From positions 1 to 13,985 of the forward strand of contig JACGMN010000003.1 of the NCBI GenBank assembly GCA_014061035.1: a stretch of 13,985 nucleotides of DNA, written 5' to 3'. Under the pieces are notes generated by a model, which worked only from the letters and a program-made list of their open reading frames with translations, did no database searches and was not told the DNA's origin. Position 1 is the first letter of the stretch. Every line of letters begins with the position of its first letter. The translations under genes and the position numbers were made by a program. This DNA is from Candidatus Methanophagales archaeon (GTDB lineage Archaea; Halobacteriota; Syntropharchaeia; Alkanophagales; Methanospirareceae). Below, in pieces: positions 5,841 through 13,861 of this stretch.

Positions 5841-6971
5841 TTATTCAATCTGCCCAATAATAGGCTCTCCACCATCTGGTGTCCATACTTTATCCAGTTC
5901 TTGCGGTGATGCCAATCTTATCGCCGCCTCCTCCGAGGACAAATAAAGCATTTCTCCCTTCACACCAGCAGTAAGTGGTCGCAATCTTATTCTATCTGTC
6001 AAGCCTATCATCACGCCATGATGCGCAATTATCACGGTAAAAGGCCCGTTCATCAGTAATGGTGCATAGACCATTCGCAACGTTCTCAGCAATTTCTTCT
6101 CTTTTTCATCTTTCTTCTCCTCTATCGACTTCCAGACCGGCGGAGCTAAAATTTTCGCAACCACGCTCACCGGAAGCTGCTGTCTCCTCATCAGCAAATC
6201 TACTGCGTATGTCATCACCTCTGAGTCAGTCTGCAAGGTGCAATGATAGCCATACATCTCTAAATAACGACGGTTCGTTCCGTAAGAAGAGATCTCTCCA
6301 TTGTGAACAACCGTCCAGTCGAGCATACTGAACGGATGAGCACCACCCCACCAGCCCTGGGTATTGGTTGGGAATCTCCCATGAGCGGTCCATATATAAC
6401 CTTTATATAGCTGATCAAGGAGGTAATATTCTGCAATATCTTCAGGGTAGCCGACACCCTTGAAGACGCCCATGTTCTTTCCAGACGAGAAGACATAAGC
6501 GTCCTTTATCTTTGTATTTATCTCCATCACCTTCTGCACAACATAATCGTCATCAGAAAAAATCTTATCTCCACCTTTCTTATCTGGTGCCGCAAAATAC
6601 CGCCATACCAGTGGCGGGTTCTCAATACTCGCACTATACTGCTTCTGCTCTGCATGCGGTATCTCCTCATCATAAACCACGTCAAAATTCGTATTTAAAA
6701 ACGCATCGGTCTCTTTCTTCGATTCTTCATTCCTTCCTTCAACCATGATATGCAATGCATAATACTCTTTATACTCAGGATAAAGCCCGTAAATTGCGAA
6801 TCCGCCTCCAAGACCGTTACTCCGGACATGCATATTTGCTATCGCCCTTATAACCCCTTCGCCTGTGAATCTCTCTCCACTCGTGTTCATTGCACCGAAG
6901 ATTGAACAAGCACTTATTTCGTGCTCGTAGCTCACTCTCCTTTTTCTCAATCCAGATTCTCTCTTTACCAT
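5841..6971 (-). CDS. glutamate synthase, class II glutamine amidotransferase domain
   Basis: Ntn-type glutaminase subunit of the split glutamate synthase; it hydrolyses glutamine and passes ammonia to the FMN subunit. Seen are the nucleophile region ACSIFGAMN, AHGRFPTNTQGWWGGAHPF, the oxyanion-hole HNGEISSYGTNRR, and LQTDSEVM, in the right order. The nucleophile Cys is residue 22 from the ATG at 6971, or 28 from a TTG at 6989. I prefer 6971: it has AGGT eight bases upstream, while the TTG has GAGGT only two bases away. Either way a propeptide must be cleaved to expose the Cys, as in bacterial GltB. The start overlaps the flavoprotein stop by 7 bp. About 376 residues. Confidence 0.92.
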   Translation of the reverse strand: MVKRESGLRKRRVSYEHEISACSIFGAMNTSGERFTGEGVIRAIANMHVRSNGLGGGFAIYGLYPEYKEYYALHIMVEGRNEESKKETDAFLNTNFDVVYDEEIPHAEQKQYSASIENPPLVWRYFAAPDKKGGDKIFSDDDYVVQKVMEINTKIKDAYVFSSGKNMGVFKGVGYPEDIAEYYLLDQLYKGYIWTAHGRFPTNTQGWWGGAHPFSMLDWTVVHNGEISSYGTNRRYLEMYGYHCTLQTDSEVMTYAVDLLMRRQQLPVSVVAKILAPPVWKSIEEKKDEKEKKLLRTLRMVYAPLLMNGPFTVIIAHHGVMIGLTDRIRLRPLTAGVKGEMLYLSSEEAAIRLASPQELDKVWTPDGGEPIIGQIE

Positions 6972-8287
6972 TTCATCGTACCTGTACAAATACCTCGCCT
7001 CAGCTCTTCAGGAAGACTAATAAGTCCGAAATCATCGCTGAGTAGCTCTTCTTTGAACGATGATACATTTATCCCAGCCCTCATCAAGCCAAGGAATATC
7101 CCTCCTCTCTCTATTTTATTCATAAGTATCATACCAATCAGACGATTATCCCGGATCACTATCTTCTCGTAAATCTTCTTCTCCTCGTCTATCTCTTTCA
7201 AGACCGCGTAACCGTTGCCGTTCTCTTCATCTTCAGCACTAATCCCTGCTGTTATGACCGATAGTCCGAAGAAATGCATAGAATTCATATTCGTACCCCA
7301 TCGGTATTCTTTTTCAAGACCGCACATATTGAAGCCGGCAATTCTTCCGCCTGCGTATGCCGCAGCCCATACCGGAGTAAGCCGATAATCCTGCTGTGCA
7401 AAGTCATAAACCTCTGCACAGTCACCGCAGGCATAGACATCCGGAACAGAAGTCTTCATTCGTCTATCTACTACTATCCCGCGATTTATCTTCACCTCCG
7501 TGTCTCGAACAAGCTCTACCCTCGGTCCGACGCCCGCAGCGATGATAAGCAAATCACATTTTATTTCTGTACCATCGTTCAAGATAACGCCTTCAACACT
7601 TCTTTCACCAGTCACCGCCTTCAGCGTATGCCCTATTAACATTCTCAGACCGCTCTCCTTCAAATGGTTTTTGACCATGCGAGATGCTGTACCGTCAAAA
7701 ACTTCTGGTAGTAGCCTCTCTGAACGTTTAATAACCGTTACATCCAACCTGTTCCTAATCAACGCCTCCGCAGCCATTAAACCTATTCGACCACCGCCGA
7801 GAACAACCGCCTTTTTCACGAACCCCGATTCCACCCTCCTCTTTATCTCTATCGCATCGTCCAGAGAGGTAAAAGTGAAAACCCCTTCTTTATCGAATTT
7901 CTCGCCGTAATTGGAATCGTAGCTGTAGCTCAAACCCTCTATTATCGGTACAGACGCGAGACTACCGGTTGCAAGCAGAAGTTTTCCGTATCTTATCCTT
8001 TGTCCATCCGCGATCTCTACCTCTTTATGTAGGAAATCAATTCTCACCGCTTTTTCACCCAGAATAGCACGGATATTATTTTTCACATAAAAATCCGCGG
8101 CTCTGTAATACATCTTCTCCAATTCAAACTCTCCCGCGAGGTAATAAGGAATAAGCGCCCTTGAATATGCCTGGTACTTCTCCGCGGCGACCATGATACA
8201 CTCTCCTTCGCGGTCAACCTCCCTTATCGCTTCCACCGCGGCGATTGCTCCTGCTGAATTCCCTATGACCAAATATTTACAGTCCAT
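6965..8287 (-). CDS. FAD/NAD(P)-dependent oxidoreductase, probable glutamate synthase electron-transfer subunit
   Basis: 440-residue pyridine nucleotide-disulfide oxidoreductase fold: FAD-binding VIGNSAGAIAA (7-17), ATG motif LLLATGS (103-109), NAD(P)-binding VVLGGGRIGL (161-170), and the second FAD motif YACGDCAEV (285-293). The redox-active Cys of CoA-disulfide reductases is replaced: the site reads YSRALIPYYLAG (41-52), so it is a plain electron-transfer flavoprotein like the NirB N-terminal type. Placed between a four-cluster ferredoxin and the glutaminase subunit, it probably moves electrons from NAD(P)H through the ferredoxin to the FMN subunit. The upstream gap holds a 12-bp palindrome, and no good Shine-Dalgarno is within range. 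Exact donor unknown. Confidence 0.9.
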   Translation of the reverse strand: MDCKYLVIGNSAGAIAAVEAIREVDREGECIMVAAEKYQAYSRALIPYYLAGEFELEKMYYRAADFYVKNNIRAILGEKAVRIDFLHKEVEIADGQRIRYGKLLLATGSLASVPIIEGLSYSYDSNYGEKFDKEGVFTFTSLDDAIEIKRRVESGFVKKAVVLGGGRIGLMAAEALIRNRLDVTVIKRSERLLPEVFDGTASRMVKNHLKESGLRMLIGHTLKAVTGERSVEGVILNDGTEIKCDLLIIAAGVGPRVELVRDTEVKINRGIVVDRRMKTSVPDVYACGDCAEVYDFAQQDYRLTPVWAAAYAGGRIAGFNMCGLEKEYRWGTNMNSMHFFGLSVITAGISAEDEENGNGYAVLKEIDEEKKIYEKIVIRDNRLIGMILMNKIERGGIFLGLMRAGINVSSFKEELLSDDFGLISLPEELRRGICTGTMKW

Positions 8288-8288
8288 G

Positions 8289-8300
8289 CTATAGCTATAG
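8289..8300. repeat. 12-bp perfect palindrome before the flavoprotein gene
   Basis: CTATAGCTATAG lies immediately before the start codon at 8287, in a 26-bp gap inside the operon. It could be an mRNA stem affecting translation, or chance. Confidence 0.5.
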
Positions 8301-8313
8301 TTAGTTACCTATC

Positions 8314-8778
8314 CTATTCTGATTCTGCGTGCTCAACTTCCAGCACCAGCGCCAGCCTCAACGCCTCGTTTGGACACTTCTCCACACAAATGGGCTCTTC
8401 CCTACCCACGCCTTCGCAAAAGTCGCATTTCCACGCTTTACCACGAACCTCGTCCATTGCTATCACTCCATAAGGACATGCAAGCACGCAGCTCCAGCAA
8501 CCAACGCATCTGGATGTATCGTGCATAACAACCTCGTTCCCCTTATAAAGAGCGCCGCTAATGCAAGAGTAAACGCAATCTGGCTCTTCACAATGCCTGC
8601 ATTGCAAAGCAAAGGAGACAGCTCCTCTTTCTTCTACTTGCACCCGCTGGATTGCTCGTTCCTTCTCGTAAAGAAATGCTTTTAATACCTTCTTCGATTT
8701 GGAATGCTCTATCCGGCACCAGACCTCACAGAGCCTACATCCGATACAGACTTCCTCTTTGCAATATATCCTCCTCAT
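8314..8778 (-). CDS. four-cluster [4Fe-4S] ferredoxin (HycB/DmsB-type)
   Basis: 154 residues starting MRRIYCKEEVCIGC. Four cluster motifs are visible in order: CIGCRLCEVWC, CRHCEEPDCVYSC, CVGCWSCVLACP, and a split CDFCEG...CVEKCP, as in electron-transfer subunits of the HycB/DmsB/CooF group. I take the ATG at 8778 and not the ORF extension to 8838, because 8778 overlaps the glnA stop as ATGA and has AGGGGT five bases upstream; the longer start would lie deep inside glnA. It probably passes electrons between the flavoprotein and the FMN subunit of glutamate synthase. Partner choice is inferred from position. Confidence 0.9.
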   Translation of the reverse strand: MRRIYCKEEVCIGCRLCEVWCRIEHSKSKKVLKAFLYEKERAIQRVQVEERGAVSFALQCRHCEEPDCVYSCISGALYKGNEVVMHDTSRCVGCWSCVLACPYGVIAMDEVRGKAWKCDFCEGVGREEPICVEKCPNEALRLALVLEVEHAESE

Positions 8779-10130
8779 AATACCCCTAAATACTCCTTCA
8801 ACTCCCATTCTGATACGTCTTTGCGATAGCTGTCCCATTCTATCTTTTTAGAAGTGATGAAGTTCTCGAAGACATGGTCCCCTAACGCTGCCCTCACCAG
8901 CTCACTATTCTCTGTCAGCGCAATTGCTTCAATCAAGCTGCCGGGCAGCGATTTTATTCCTGCCTTTTCTTTTTCTTCTTCACTCATCAGATAGACGTCT
9001 TTCTCTGTCGGTGCGGGCAGCTCATACTTGTTCTTCACACCAGCCATTCCAGCGGCAAGCATCACAGAAAATGCAAGGTATGGATTGCATGCCGGATCAG
9101 GACTTCGAAGTTCCAAACGCGTTGCTTCCTCTTTTCCCGGCTTATACATCGGCACACGGACGAGTGTAGAGCGGTTCCGACGCGCCCACGAGATGTACAC
9201 CGGAGCTTCATATCCTGGAACTAAACGTTTATATGAATTTATCCATTGATTGGTGACTGAGGTTATCGCTGGTGCGTGAGCTAATAATCCTGCGATATAC
9301 CCTCTGCCTGTCTCTGATAGACAGTACTCATCATTCTGGTCGAAGAACGCGTTTTTACCGTTATTGAACAGCGATTGATGTGTATGCATTCCCGACCCAT
9401 TTACGCCAGAGATGGGTTTCGGCATGAATGTAGCATAATATCCGTATCGATGCGCTATCTCCTTTACTACAATCCGGTGTGTCATCACCTGATCCGCCAT
9501 CGTCAGTGCATCCTGGTATCTAAGGTCTATCTCATGCTGAGAGGGCGCAACTTCGTGGTGGCTATATTCTACTTCTATTCCCATTTCCTCGAGTGTGAGG
9601 ATCGTATCCCGCCGCAGATCGCTTCCCGCATCGAGCGTAGTCAAGTCGAAGTATCCCCCCTCATCCAGCACTTCAGGATTCTTAGAGTTATGCAAGTAAA
9701 AAAATTCCAGCTCCGGACCGATATAAAAGGTGTAACCCTCTTCATTCAAGCGCTCTAAATTCCTTTTCAATACATATCTCGGATCACCCTCGTAATGACT
9801 GCCATCAGGCTGTAAGATATCGCAGAACATTCTCGCAACTGCGCTCTCTTTTGGTCTCCAGGGAACAATCTGAAATGTAGCGGGGTCAGGTTTCGCGAGC
9901 ATATCACTCTCGTCAATCCTCGCGAATCCCTTTATCGAAGAGCCGTCAAAGCCCATCCCCTCGTCAAAGGCGCCTTCCAATTCTTTCGGCGTGATTGCAA
10001 AGCTCTTCAACTGCCCCAGAATGTCTGTGAACCACAACCGGACGAACTTAACATTCTGCTCTTCTACAGTTTCTAATACCGCCTCTTTTCTTTTCTTGAT
10101 CTTTGGCTCTTTTTCCATTATTTTCGTCAT
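8775..10130 (-). CDS. glnA: glutamine synthetase type I
   Basis: 451 residues, the length of the GSI-alpha enzymes of archaea and Firmicutes. It condenses glutamate and ammonia to glutamine with ATP in the cytoplasm. Visible motifs are GMGFDGSSIKGF near the N-terminus, the metal-binding EYSHHEVAPSQHEID region, KPISGVNGSGMHTHQS (ATP/ammonia site), the substrate-binding NRSTLVRVP and RLELRSPDPACNPY. Its length and sequence class suggest feedback rather than adenylylation control. A Shine-Dalgarno AAGGAGG (10145-10151) lies 14 bases from the ATG, rather far. It heads a tight operon with the glutamate synthase genes, so the GS-GOGAT cycle is co-expressed. Confidence 0.97.
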   Translation of the reverse strand: MTKIMEKEPKIKKRKEAVLETVEEQNVKFVRLWFTDILGQLKSFAITPKELEGAFDEGMGFDGSSIKGFARIDESDMLAKPDPATFQIVPWRPKESAVARMFCDILQPDGSHYEGDPRYVLKRNLERLNEEGYTFYIGPELEFFYLHNSKNPEVLDEGGYFDLTTLDAGSDLRRDTILTLEEMGIEVEYSHHEVAPSQHEIDLRYQDALTMADQVMTHRIVVKEIAHRYGYYATFMPKPISGVNGSGMHTHQSLFNNGKNAFFDQNDEYCLSETGRGYIAGLLAHAPAITSVTNQWINSYKRLVPGYEAPVYISWARRNRSTLVRVPMYKPGKEEATRLELRSPDPACNPYLAFSVMLAAGMAGVKNKYELPAPTEKDVYLMSEEEKEKAGIKSLPGSLIEAIALTENSELVRAALGDHVFENFITSKKIEWDSYRKDVSEWELKEYLGVL

Positions 10131-10190
10131 CTATTTATTGTATGCCTCCTTAAAAATCCATTTGACGCCGTCCCTATTTTAGACTATTTG

Positions 10191-10210
10191 AGAACTTTTC
10201 AGAACTGTTC
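10191..10210. promoter_or_regulatory. 10-bp direct repeat upstream of glnA
   Basis: agaacttttc followed at once by agaactgttc (9 of 10 identical), one helical turn apart; the second contains the palindrome GAAC-T-GTTC. It lies about 60-80 bp upstream of the glnA start and just outside the dispersed repeat. A nitrogen-responsive operator is possible, but it does not match the GGAA-N6-TTCC NrpR site of methanogens. Confidence 0.3.
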
Positions 10211-10221
10211 ATAAATAGGGG

Positions 10222-10459
10222 TTCGGGGTTCAGGGTTCAGGGTTCACGGTTGTCCAGCTTGCGCTCTTCATATTGCTTGAGATAGCTGGTGAATCCACGA
10301 ACAGCAGCACGTGATATCTAGATTGTCAGGTTCATGGTTCGCAGTTCACGATTCACAGTTGGTTATCTTATCTTCATACTGGTTTATGTTCATCATTTTC
10401 TAACCTTGAACCGTGAATCGTGAACCATAAACCGTGAACCCTGAACCCAAGTAGTTACG
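10222..10459 (-). repeat. dispersed repeat element, copy 2, with 19-bp inverted ends
   Basis: The ends gggttcagggttcacggtt (10233-10251) and its exact complement (10430-10448) enclose about 180 bp. The 32-bp core (10241-10272) is identical, on the opposite strand, to that at 4126-4157. A second inner block resembles 4100-4135. The outer 18 bases, tgaacccaagtagttacg (10442-10459), include the stop codon of the adjacent FMN protein gene and recur at 13645-13662. No reading frame is seen inside. It is MITE-like in shape, but no transposase-like partner or target duplication is visible. Confidence 0.8.
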
Positions 10460-12038
10460 ATTCAAGTATCTTATCTACTTCCTCTTTATCTGCGTCCATC
10501 ACATAGGATATACCACTGATCTCTGCTGATTCTTTGGTCAATGCAGCTATGTCATCGCGGGTAATGTATTCCAGTGCGAACTTACGGCTTCCGCACATCA
10601 ACTGACGCTGACCCTGTGCAAGTCTTTCCAGGTACGTATAGATACCTATTGCACCAGTAGGAATTTCATCGAATCTCGTACCGAACCGCCTCTTCAATTC
10701 CGGTGCAGTAACGAATATCTCCTCAACAGTACTGCCGAACTGTTTGAAATATACAGGCACCTCGCCCTCATCTGCGATCCATTTACCAATGTTCTTGCCC
10801 ACCATGGCGGCGGCAAGCGGTGCTCTTGCCATTCCGATGAGTTTGAAATACGGCGCGCCCAACGCCAGTCCTTTGAATATCTGATCTTCTAAGGTGAATC
10901 CTCCTGCTATCGCGACGTCGGGAACGAACTCACCATTCTGTGCAAGCATGTCAAGATACTTATAGAGTAAGGAGAAAATCTCCACCGGTGGCACGCCCCA
11001 CTCGTTCATCATTCGCCAGGGACTCATACCTGTTCCGCCACCGGCCGCGTCTACCGTCAAGAGGTCAATCTCCGCCTTTGAACTGTACTTTACCGCTCTT
11101 GCTAAGTCTGCAGGCCTATATGCACCGGTCTTTAAGAATACGTACTTCGCACCAATCTCCCGGAGTTCTTCAACACGATTCAAGAAGCTCTCTTCTGTCA
11201 CCATCCCTACTCGCGAGTGGCGTTCAAACTCTTTGAAGCTTCCGTTCTCAAACGCATCGATTACGTCCTTATCTGTCGGATCAGGAAGGACGATGTATCC
11301 TCTGCTCTTGAGGAACTGTGCCTTCTTCAAGTCCCCGATCTTGACCTCGCCACCAATGTCCTTTGCTCCCTGACCCCATTTTATTTCTACAACCTCCACA
11401 TCCAGCTCAGAGATGGCATATTCCTGAATACCAAGTCTCGTGTCCTCTACATTTGCCTGAACAATTATTGCTCCATAACCATCCTGCTGCCATTCCTGGT
11501 ATAGCCTTACCCGCCACTCCAGGTCTTTGGAATATACTACTCGTCCATCAACAATCTCGGTCGTCTTGTCCATGCCGCAGATGTTTTCACCGATAGTCAG
11601 AGGAATACCGGAGATTGCGCATCCTATTGCCAGTTCTGCCCAGTTGCTCGTTGCAATTGCTGTCGACCCGAGACCAGGGACGATCAGTGGCTGTTTCACT
11701 TTTATACCTTTATCTCTGCCTATTCTACTCTCCAGGTCCACCGCGGGAAAGATTGCTTTATCGCTATCTGCCGCTATTCCTTCAGCTCCAACCGCGGTTC
11801 CAAGGATAGTAAAGAGAGAAAGGTCAAGGGGATAATTTTTCTCTGCCGCCGCCGTGATGATACCGAAAGGCTGTGGGTATATAATCTCGCTGCCCCTATA
11901 AGCTGACTTCCCTATCTCACACATCCCTATACAACCGTCTACGCAAGTTGCGCACATTCCACTCAAGCTTGATATCGCTTCTTCTGTTCTATTCTTCGTC
12001 AGCGTCGCCGCTGATGCATTTAGCTTCGTTATAGACAT
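10455..12038 (-). CDS. FMN-binding glutamate synthase family protein (divergent paralogue)
   Basis: 527 residues with the FMN-barrel features of GltB: PLIVPGLGSTAI, KWGQGAKDIGGEVK, VDAAGGGTGMSPWRM, IAGGFTLEDQIFKGLALGA. Two differences set it apart from the protein at 4280-5806. The N-terminus has its own Cys cluster C29-C32-C36-C40 (CATCVDGCIGMC), and the C-terminal 3Fe-4S cysteines are replaced by GMARAPLAAAMVG. Without that cluster, ordinary GOGAT activity is doubtful. It overlaps the preceding iron-sulfur gene by 10 bp and has GGGGGT just before the ATG, so the two form a unit. Probably an FMN amino-acid or 2-oxoacid oxidoreductase; substrate unknown. Confidence 0.85.
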   Translation of the reverse strand: MSITKLNASAATLTKNRTEEAISSLSGMCATCVDGCIGMCEIGKSAYRGSEIIYPQPFGIITAAAEKNYPLDLSLFTILGTAVGAEGIAADSDKAIFPAVDLESRIGRDKGIKVKQPLIVPGLGSTAIATSNWAELAIGCAISGIPLTIGENICGMDKTTEIVDGRVVYSKDLEWRVRLYQEWQQDGYGAIIVQANVEDTRLGIQEYAISELDVEVVEIKWGQGAKDIGGEVKIGDLKKAQFLKSRGYIVLPDPTDKDVIDAFENGSFKEFERHSRVGMVTEESFLNRVEELREIGAKYVFLKTGAYRPADLARAVKYSSKAEIDLLTVDAAGGGTGMSPWRMMNEWGVPPVEIFSLLYKYLDMLAQNGEFVPDVAIAGGFTLEDQIFKGLALGAPYFKLIGMARAPLAAAMVGKNIGKWIADEGEVPVYFKQFGSTVEEIFVTAPELKRRFGTRFDEIPTGAIGIYTYLERLAQGQRQLMCGSRKFALEYITRDDIAALTKESAEISGISYVMDADKEEVDKILES

Positions 12039-12679
12039 TTTACCCCCGATCCTTCATCATCTTTATTCTCTTTCAGGCAAACCGGTTCGAGATTCAGGCA
12101 TGCTCCACAGACCACACCTGGAGGTTCCGGTCCCTGACATCTCAACTGGCATACCGGACAGATATACATACACGCACCACAATTACGACAGAGCTCTGAT
12201 TTTAAGTCAAAAGGCGGAGCTACTCTACGCTCTTTTCCACGGCCCGCGAAATCGATCGCCTTTGCCCCCATCTGTTCTGCACAGACCCTGACGCAGAGAC
12301 CACAGAGGATACAATTTTCATTCTTCGCTGTAAACCTGACTCTTTGCACGCCCATTTTAGCTGCTAAGTCCTGCAATGTCTTTGAACTTGGGCATCTTGC
12401 TAACAATAACTCGACCAGTACCTTTCTCGTCCTAACTACTCTTTCAGAATCTGTCCGTACCACTAATCCAGCAGCGACCGGATAGTTACAGGCAGTTGCC
12501 ACTTTCGTTCTTTCTCCTTCACCCATCTCCACTACACATAGGCGGCAAAGACCGCCCGGGCTTAGACCGTCATAATGGCATAGTGTAGGTATCTCTATCC
12601 CGTAGAATCTGCACGCGTCCAGGACAGTCCAGTAGTCTTCTACATGCACTACTGTACCGTTAACAGTCATCGTTTTCAT
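12029..12679 (-). CDS. HoxU/NuoG-like iron-sulfur protein
   Basis: 216 residues. An N-terminal plant-type [2Fe-2S] domain (C34, C45, C48, C64) is followed by the HoxU/NuoG linker (LLARCPSSKTLQDLAAKMG) and two [4Fe-4S] motifs, C123-C126-C129-C133 and C164-C167-C170-C174. The tail holds further cysteines (177, 181, 191, 194, 201, 215), more than the family normally needs, so an extra cluster is possible. It is an electron carrier, probably for the FMN protein encoded directly downstream with 10-bp overlap. No Shine-Dalgarno is seen before 12679; a TATA box at 12712-12720 would give a nearly leaderless message. No flavin-binding diaphorase (HoxF-like) gene is beside it. Confidence 0.88.
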   Translation of the reverse strand: MKTMTVNGTVVHVEDYWTVLDACRFYGIEIPTLCHYDGLSPGGLCRLCVVEMGEGERTKVATACNYPVAAGLVVRTDSERVVRTRKVLVELLLARCPSSKTLQDLAAKMGVQRVRFTAKNENCILCGLCVRVCAEQMGAKAIDFAGRGKERRVAPPFDLKSELCRNCGACMYICPVCQLRCQGPEPPGVVCGACLNLEPVCLKENKDDEGSGVKCL

Positions 12680-12711
12680 TTTTTATTCTTTATTGTTTGT
12701 ATAGAAAGTAG

Positions 12712-12721
12712 AAGTATAAAG
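12712..12721. promoter_or_regulatory. shared TATA-like box in the divergent promoter
   Basis: aagtataaag reads TTTATACTT towards the iron-sulfur gene (33 bp before its ATG) and TATAAAG towards the peptidase gene (about 45 bp before its ATG). With start sites about 25 nt downstream, one message is nearly leaderless and the other includes the AAGGAG at 12751. Both reads fit archaeal spacing, but this is prediction only. Confidence 0.4.
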
Positions 12722-12764
12722 AACAACTAGTCTTTAAAGATAAAGGAAAGAAGGAGTCCCGAAG

Positions 12765-13649
12765 ATGGAAGAAGAGATAGAACTTGCGTTAGATAAGTAT
12801 AGAAAAGCAGGTGAGATTCTGGCAGAGGTGAAAGAAGCGTCGGTATCGAAAGTAAAGGAAGGAGCATTATTGTTAGAGGTTGCGGAATTTGTTGAGAATA
12901 GCATACGAGAAAAGGGTGGTGAACCTGCATTCCCTTGTAATATATCCAGAAACGAGGAAGCTGCACATTCTACTCCTGCTATTGATGACCCTGCCGTCTT
13001 TGGTAATAACGACCTCGTTAAGATAGATCTTGGGCTCCATCTGGACGGTTATATCGCGGACTCTGCAGTGACTATAGATTTGAGTGGCGAAAACGATGAC
13101 CTGGTGAGCGCATCTGAAGCTGCGTTGAACGCCGCGATAGAGATTATTCGTGACGGCGTAAGTACTGTTGAGATAGGCGGTGCGATTGAGAACGCTATAA
13201 GAGAGCACGGATACAAACCAATCGTTAACCTATCCGGGCATGGTCTCGCACGGTATGATCAACACACGTCGCCCACTATTCCCAATCTGCGGTATGAGCA
13301 CGGAGTGATTTTAAAGGAGAACGATGTTGTCGCAATAGAGCCGTTTGCAACAAATGGTATGGGAAGAGTTGTAGAAGGTGGTAACGTGGAGATATACAGT
13401 TTAAAAAAGGCAAAGCCAGTCCGTCTTAGCGCGGCGAAGAAGCTGCTTAAAGAGTTAGAAAATTATCAAGGATTACCATTCGCCCGGCGGTGGTTGTCAG
13501 GAGAGCGGCTTGATTTAGCACTCAGAACCGTGAAAAACACGGGCGCTTTACGTCTGTATCCGGTCTTGCGCGATGAAGGGCGAGGATTAGTCTCGCAAGC
13601 AGAACATACCGTAATTGTTAAGAAGGATACGTGCGAAGTGACAACGTAA
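12765..13649 (+). CDS. map: methionine aminopeptidase type II
   Basis: 294 residues, the normal archaeal length. It removes the initiator methionine from new proteins using two metal ions. All expected residues are present: H68 (NEEAAHSTP), metal ligands D88 and D99 (KIDLGLHLDGYIADSA), H159 (SGHGLARYDQH), E192 (AIEPFATNG) and E280 (AEHTVI). AAGGAG lies eight bases before the ATG. Its final codons ACG TAA are part of an 18-bp sequence shared with the repeat beside the FMN paralogue, though the protein end (CEVTT) looks normal and untruncated. It is divergent from the iron-sulfur gene. Confidence 0.97.
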   Translation: MEEEIELALDKYRKAGEILAEVKEASVSKVKEGALLLEVAEFVENSIREKGGEPAFPCNISRNEEAAHSTPAIDDPAVFGNNDLVKIDLGLHLDGYIADSAVTIDLSGENDDLVSASEAALNAAIEIIRDGVSTVEIGGAIENAIREHGYKPIVNLSGHGLARYDQHTSPTIPNLRYEHGVILKENDVVAIEPFATNGMGRVVEGGNVEIYSLKKAKPVRLSAAKKLLKELENYQGLPFARRWLSGERLDLALRTVKNTGALRLYPVLRDEGRGLVSQAEHTVIVKKDTCEVTT

Positions 13650-13766
13650 CTACTTGGGTTCACGGTTCACGGTTGTCAAGCTTGCGCTCTTCATATTTCT
13701 TGAGATATATCTTTGAACCGTTTAATTTTCACCGGTCTAACCATGAACCGCGAACCCCGAACCCTG
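13645..13766 (+). repeat. dispersed repeat element, copy 3, at the map 3' end
   Basis: It begins with cgtaactacttgggttca (13645-13662), including the map stop codon, then two ttcacgg heptamers and the 32-bp core (13664-13695), which differs from copy 2 at one base. The similarity to copy 2 continues through cttgaga. It ends in the inverted heptamers ccatgaaccgcgaaccccg and accct. At about 120 bp it is shorter than copy 2, lacking the second inner block. It could form a 3' hairpin for map. Nothing else is recognised up to 13830. Confidence 0.78.
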
Positions 13767-13830
13767 ATTTAACACGCAGACAAAAATAGTAAAGCATATC
13801 AATAACAAGAGACTAAATAGAAATCGAAAG

Positions 13831-13861
13831 CTGATGAATATCTGATGAAGATGAATATCTG
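13831..13861 (+). repeat. tandem duplication before the last gene's start
   Basis: ctgatgaatat occurs three times (13831, 13842 interrupted by gaag, and 13859 running into the gene). Each copy brings an ATG that quickly meets TGA, and the last stop overlaps the gene's start as TGATG. Confidence 0.5.

Noticed and set aside
8779..8838. Extended start for the four-cluster ferredoxin (174 aa)
   Set aside because: It would lie inside the glnA C-terminal coding region. The ATGA overlap and Shine-Dalgarno at 8778 fit better, and the extra 20 residues look unlike the family.
12873..13208. Minus-strand open frame of 111 codons inside map
   Set aside because: Antisense to a gene with all catalytic residues in place; no ribosome site or known motif.
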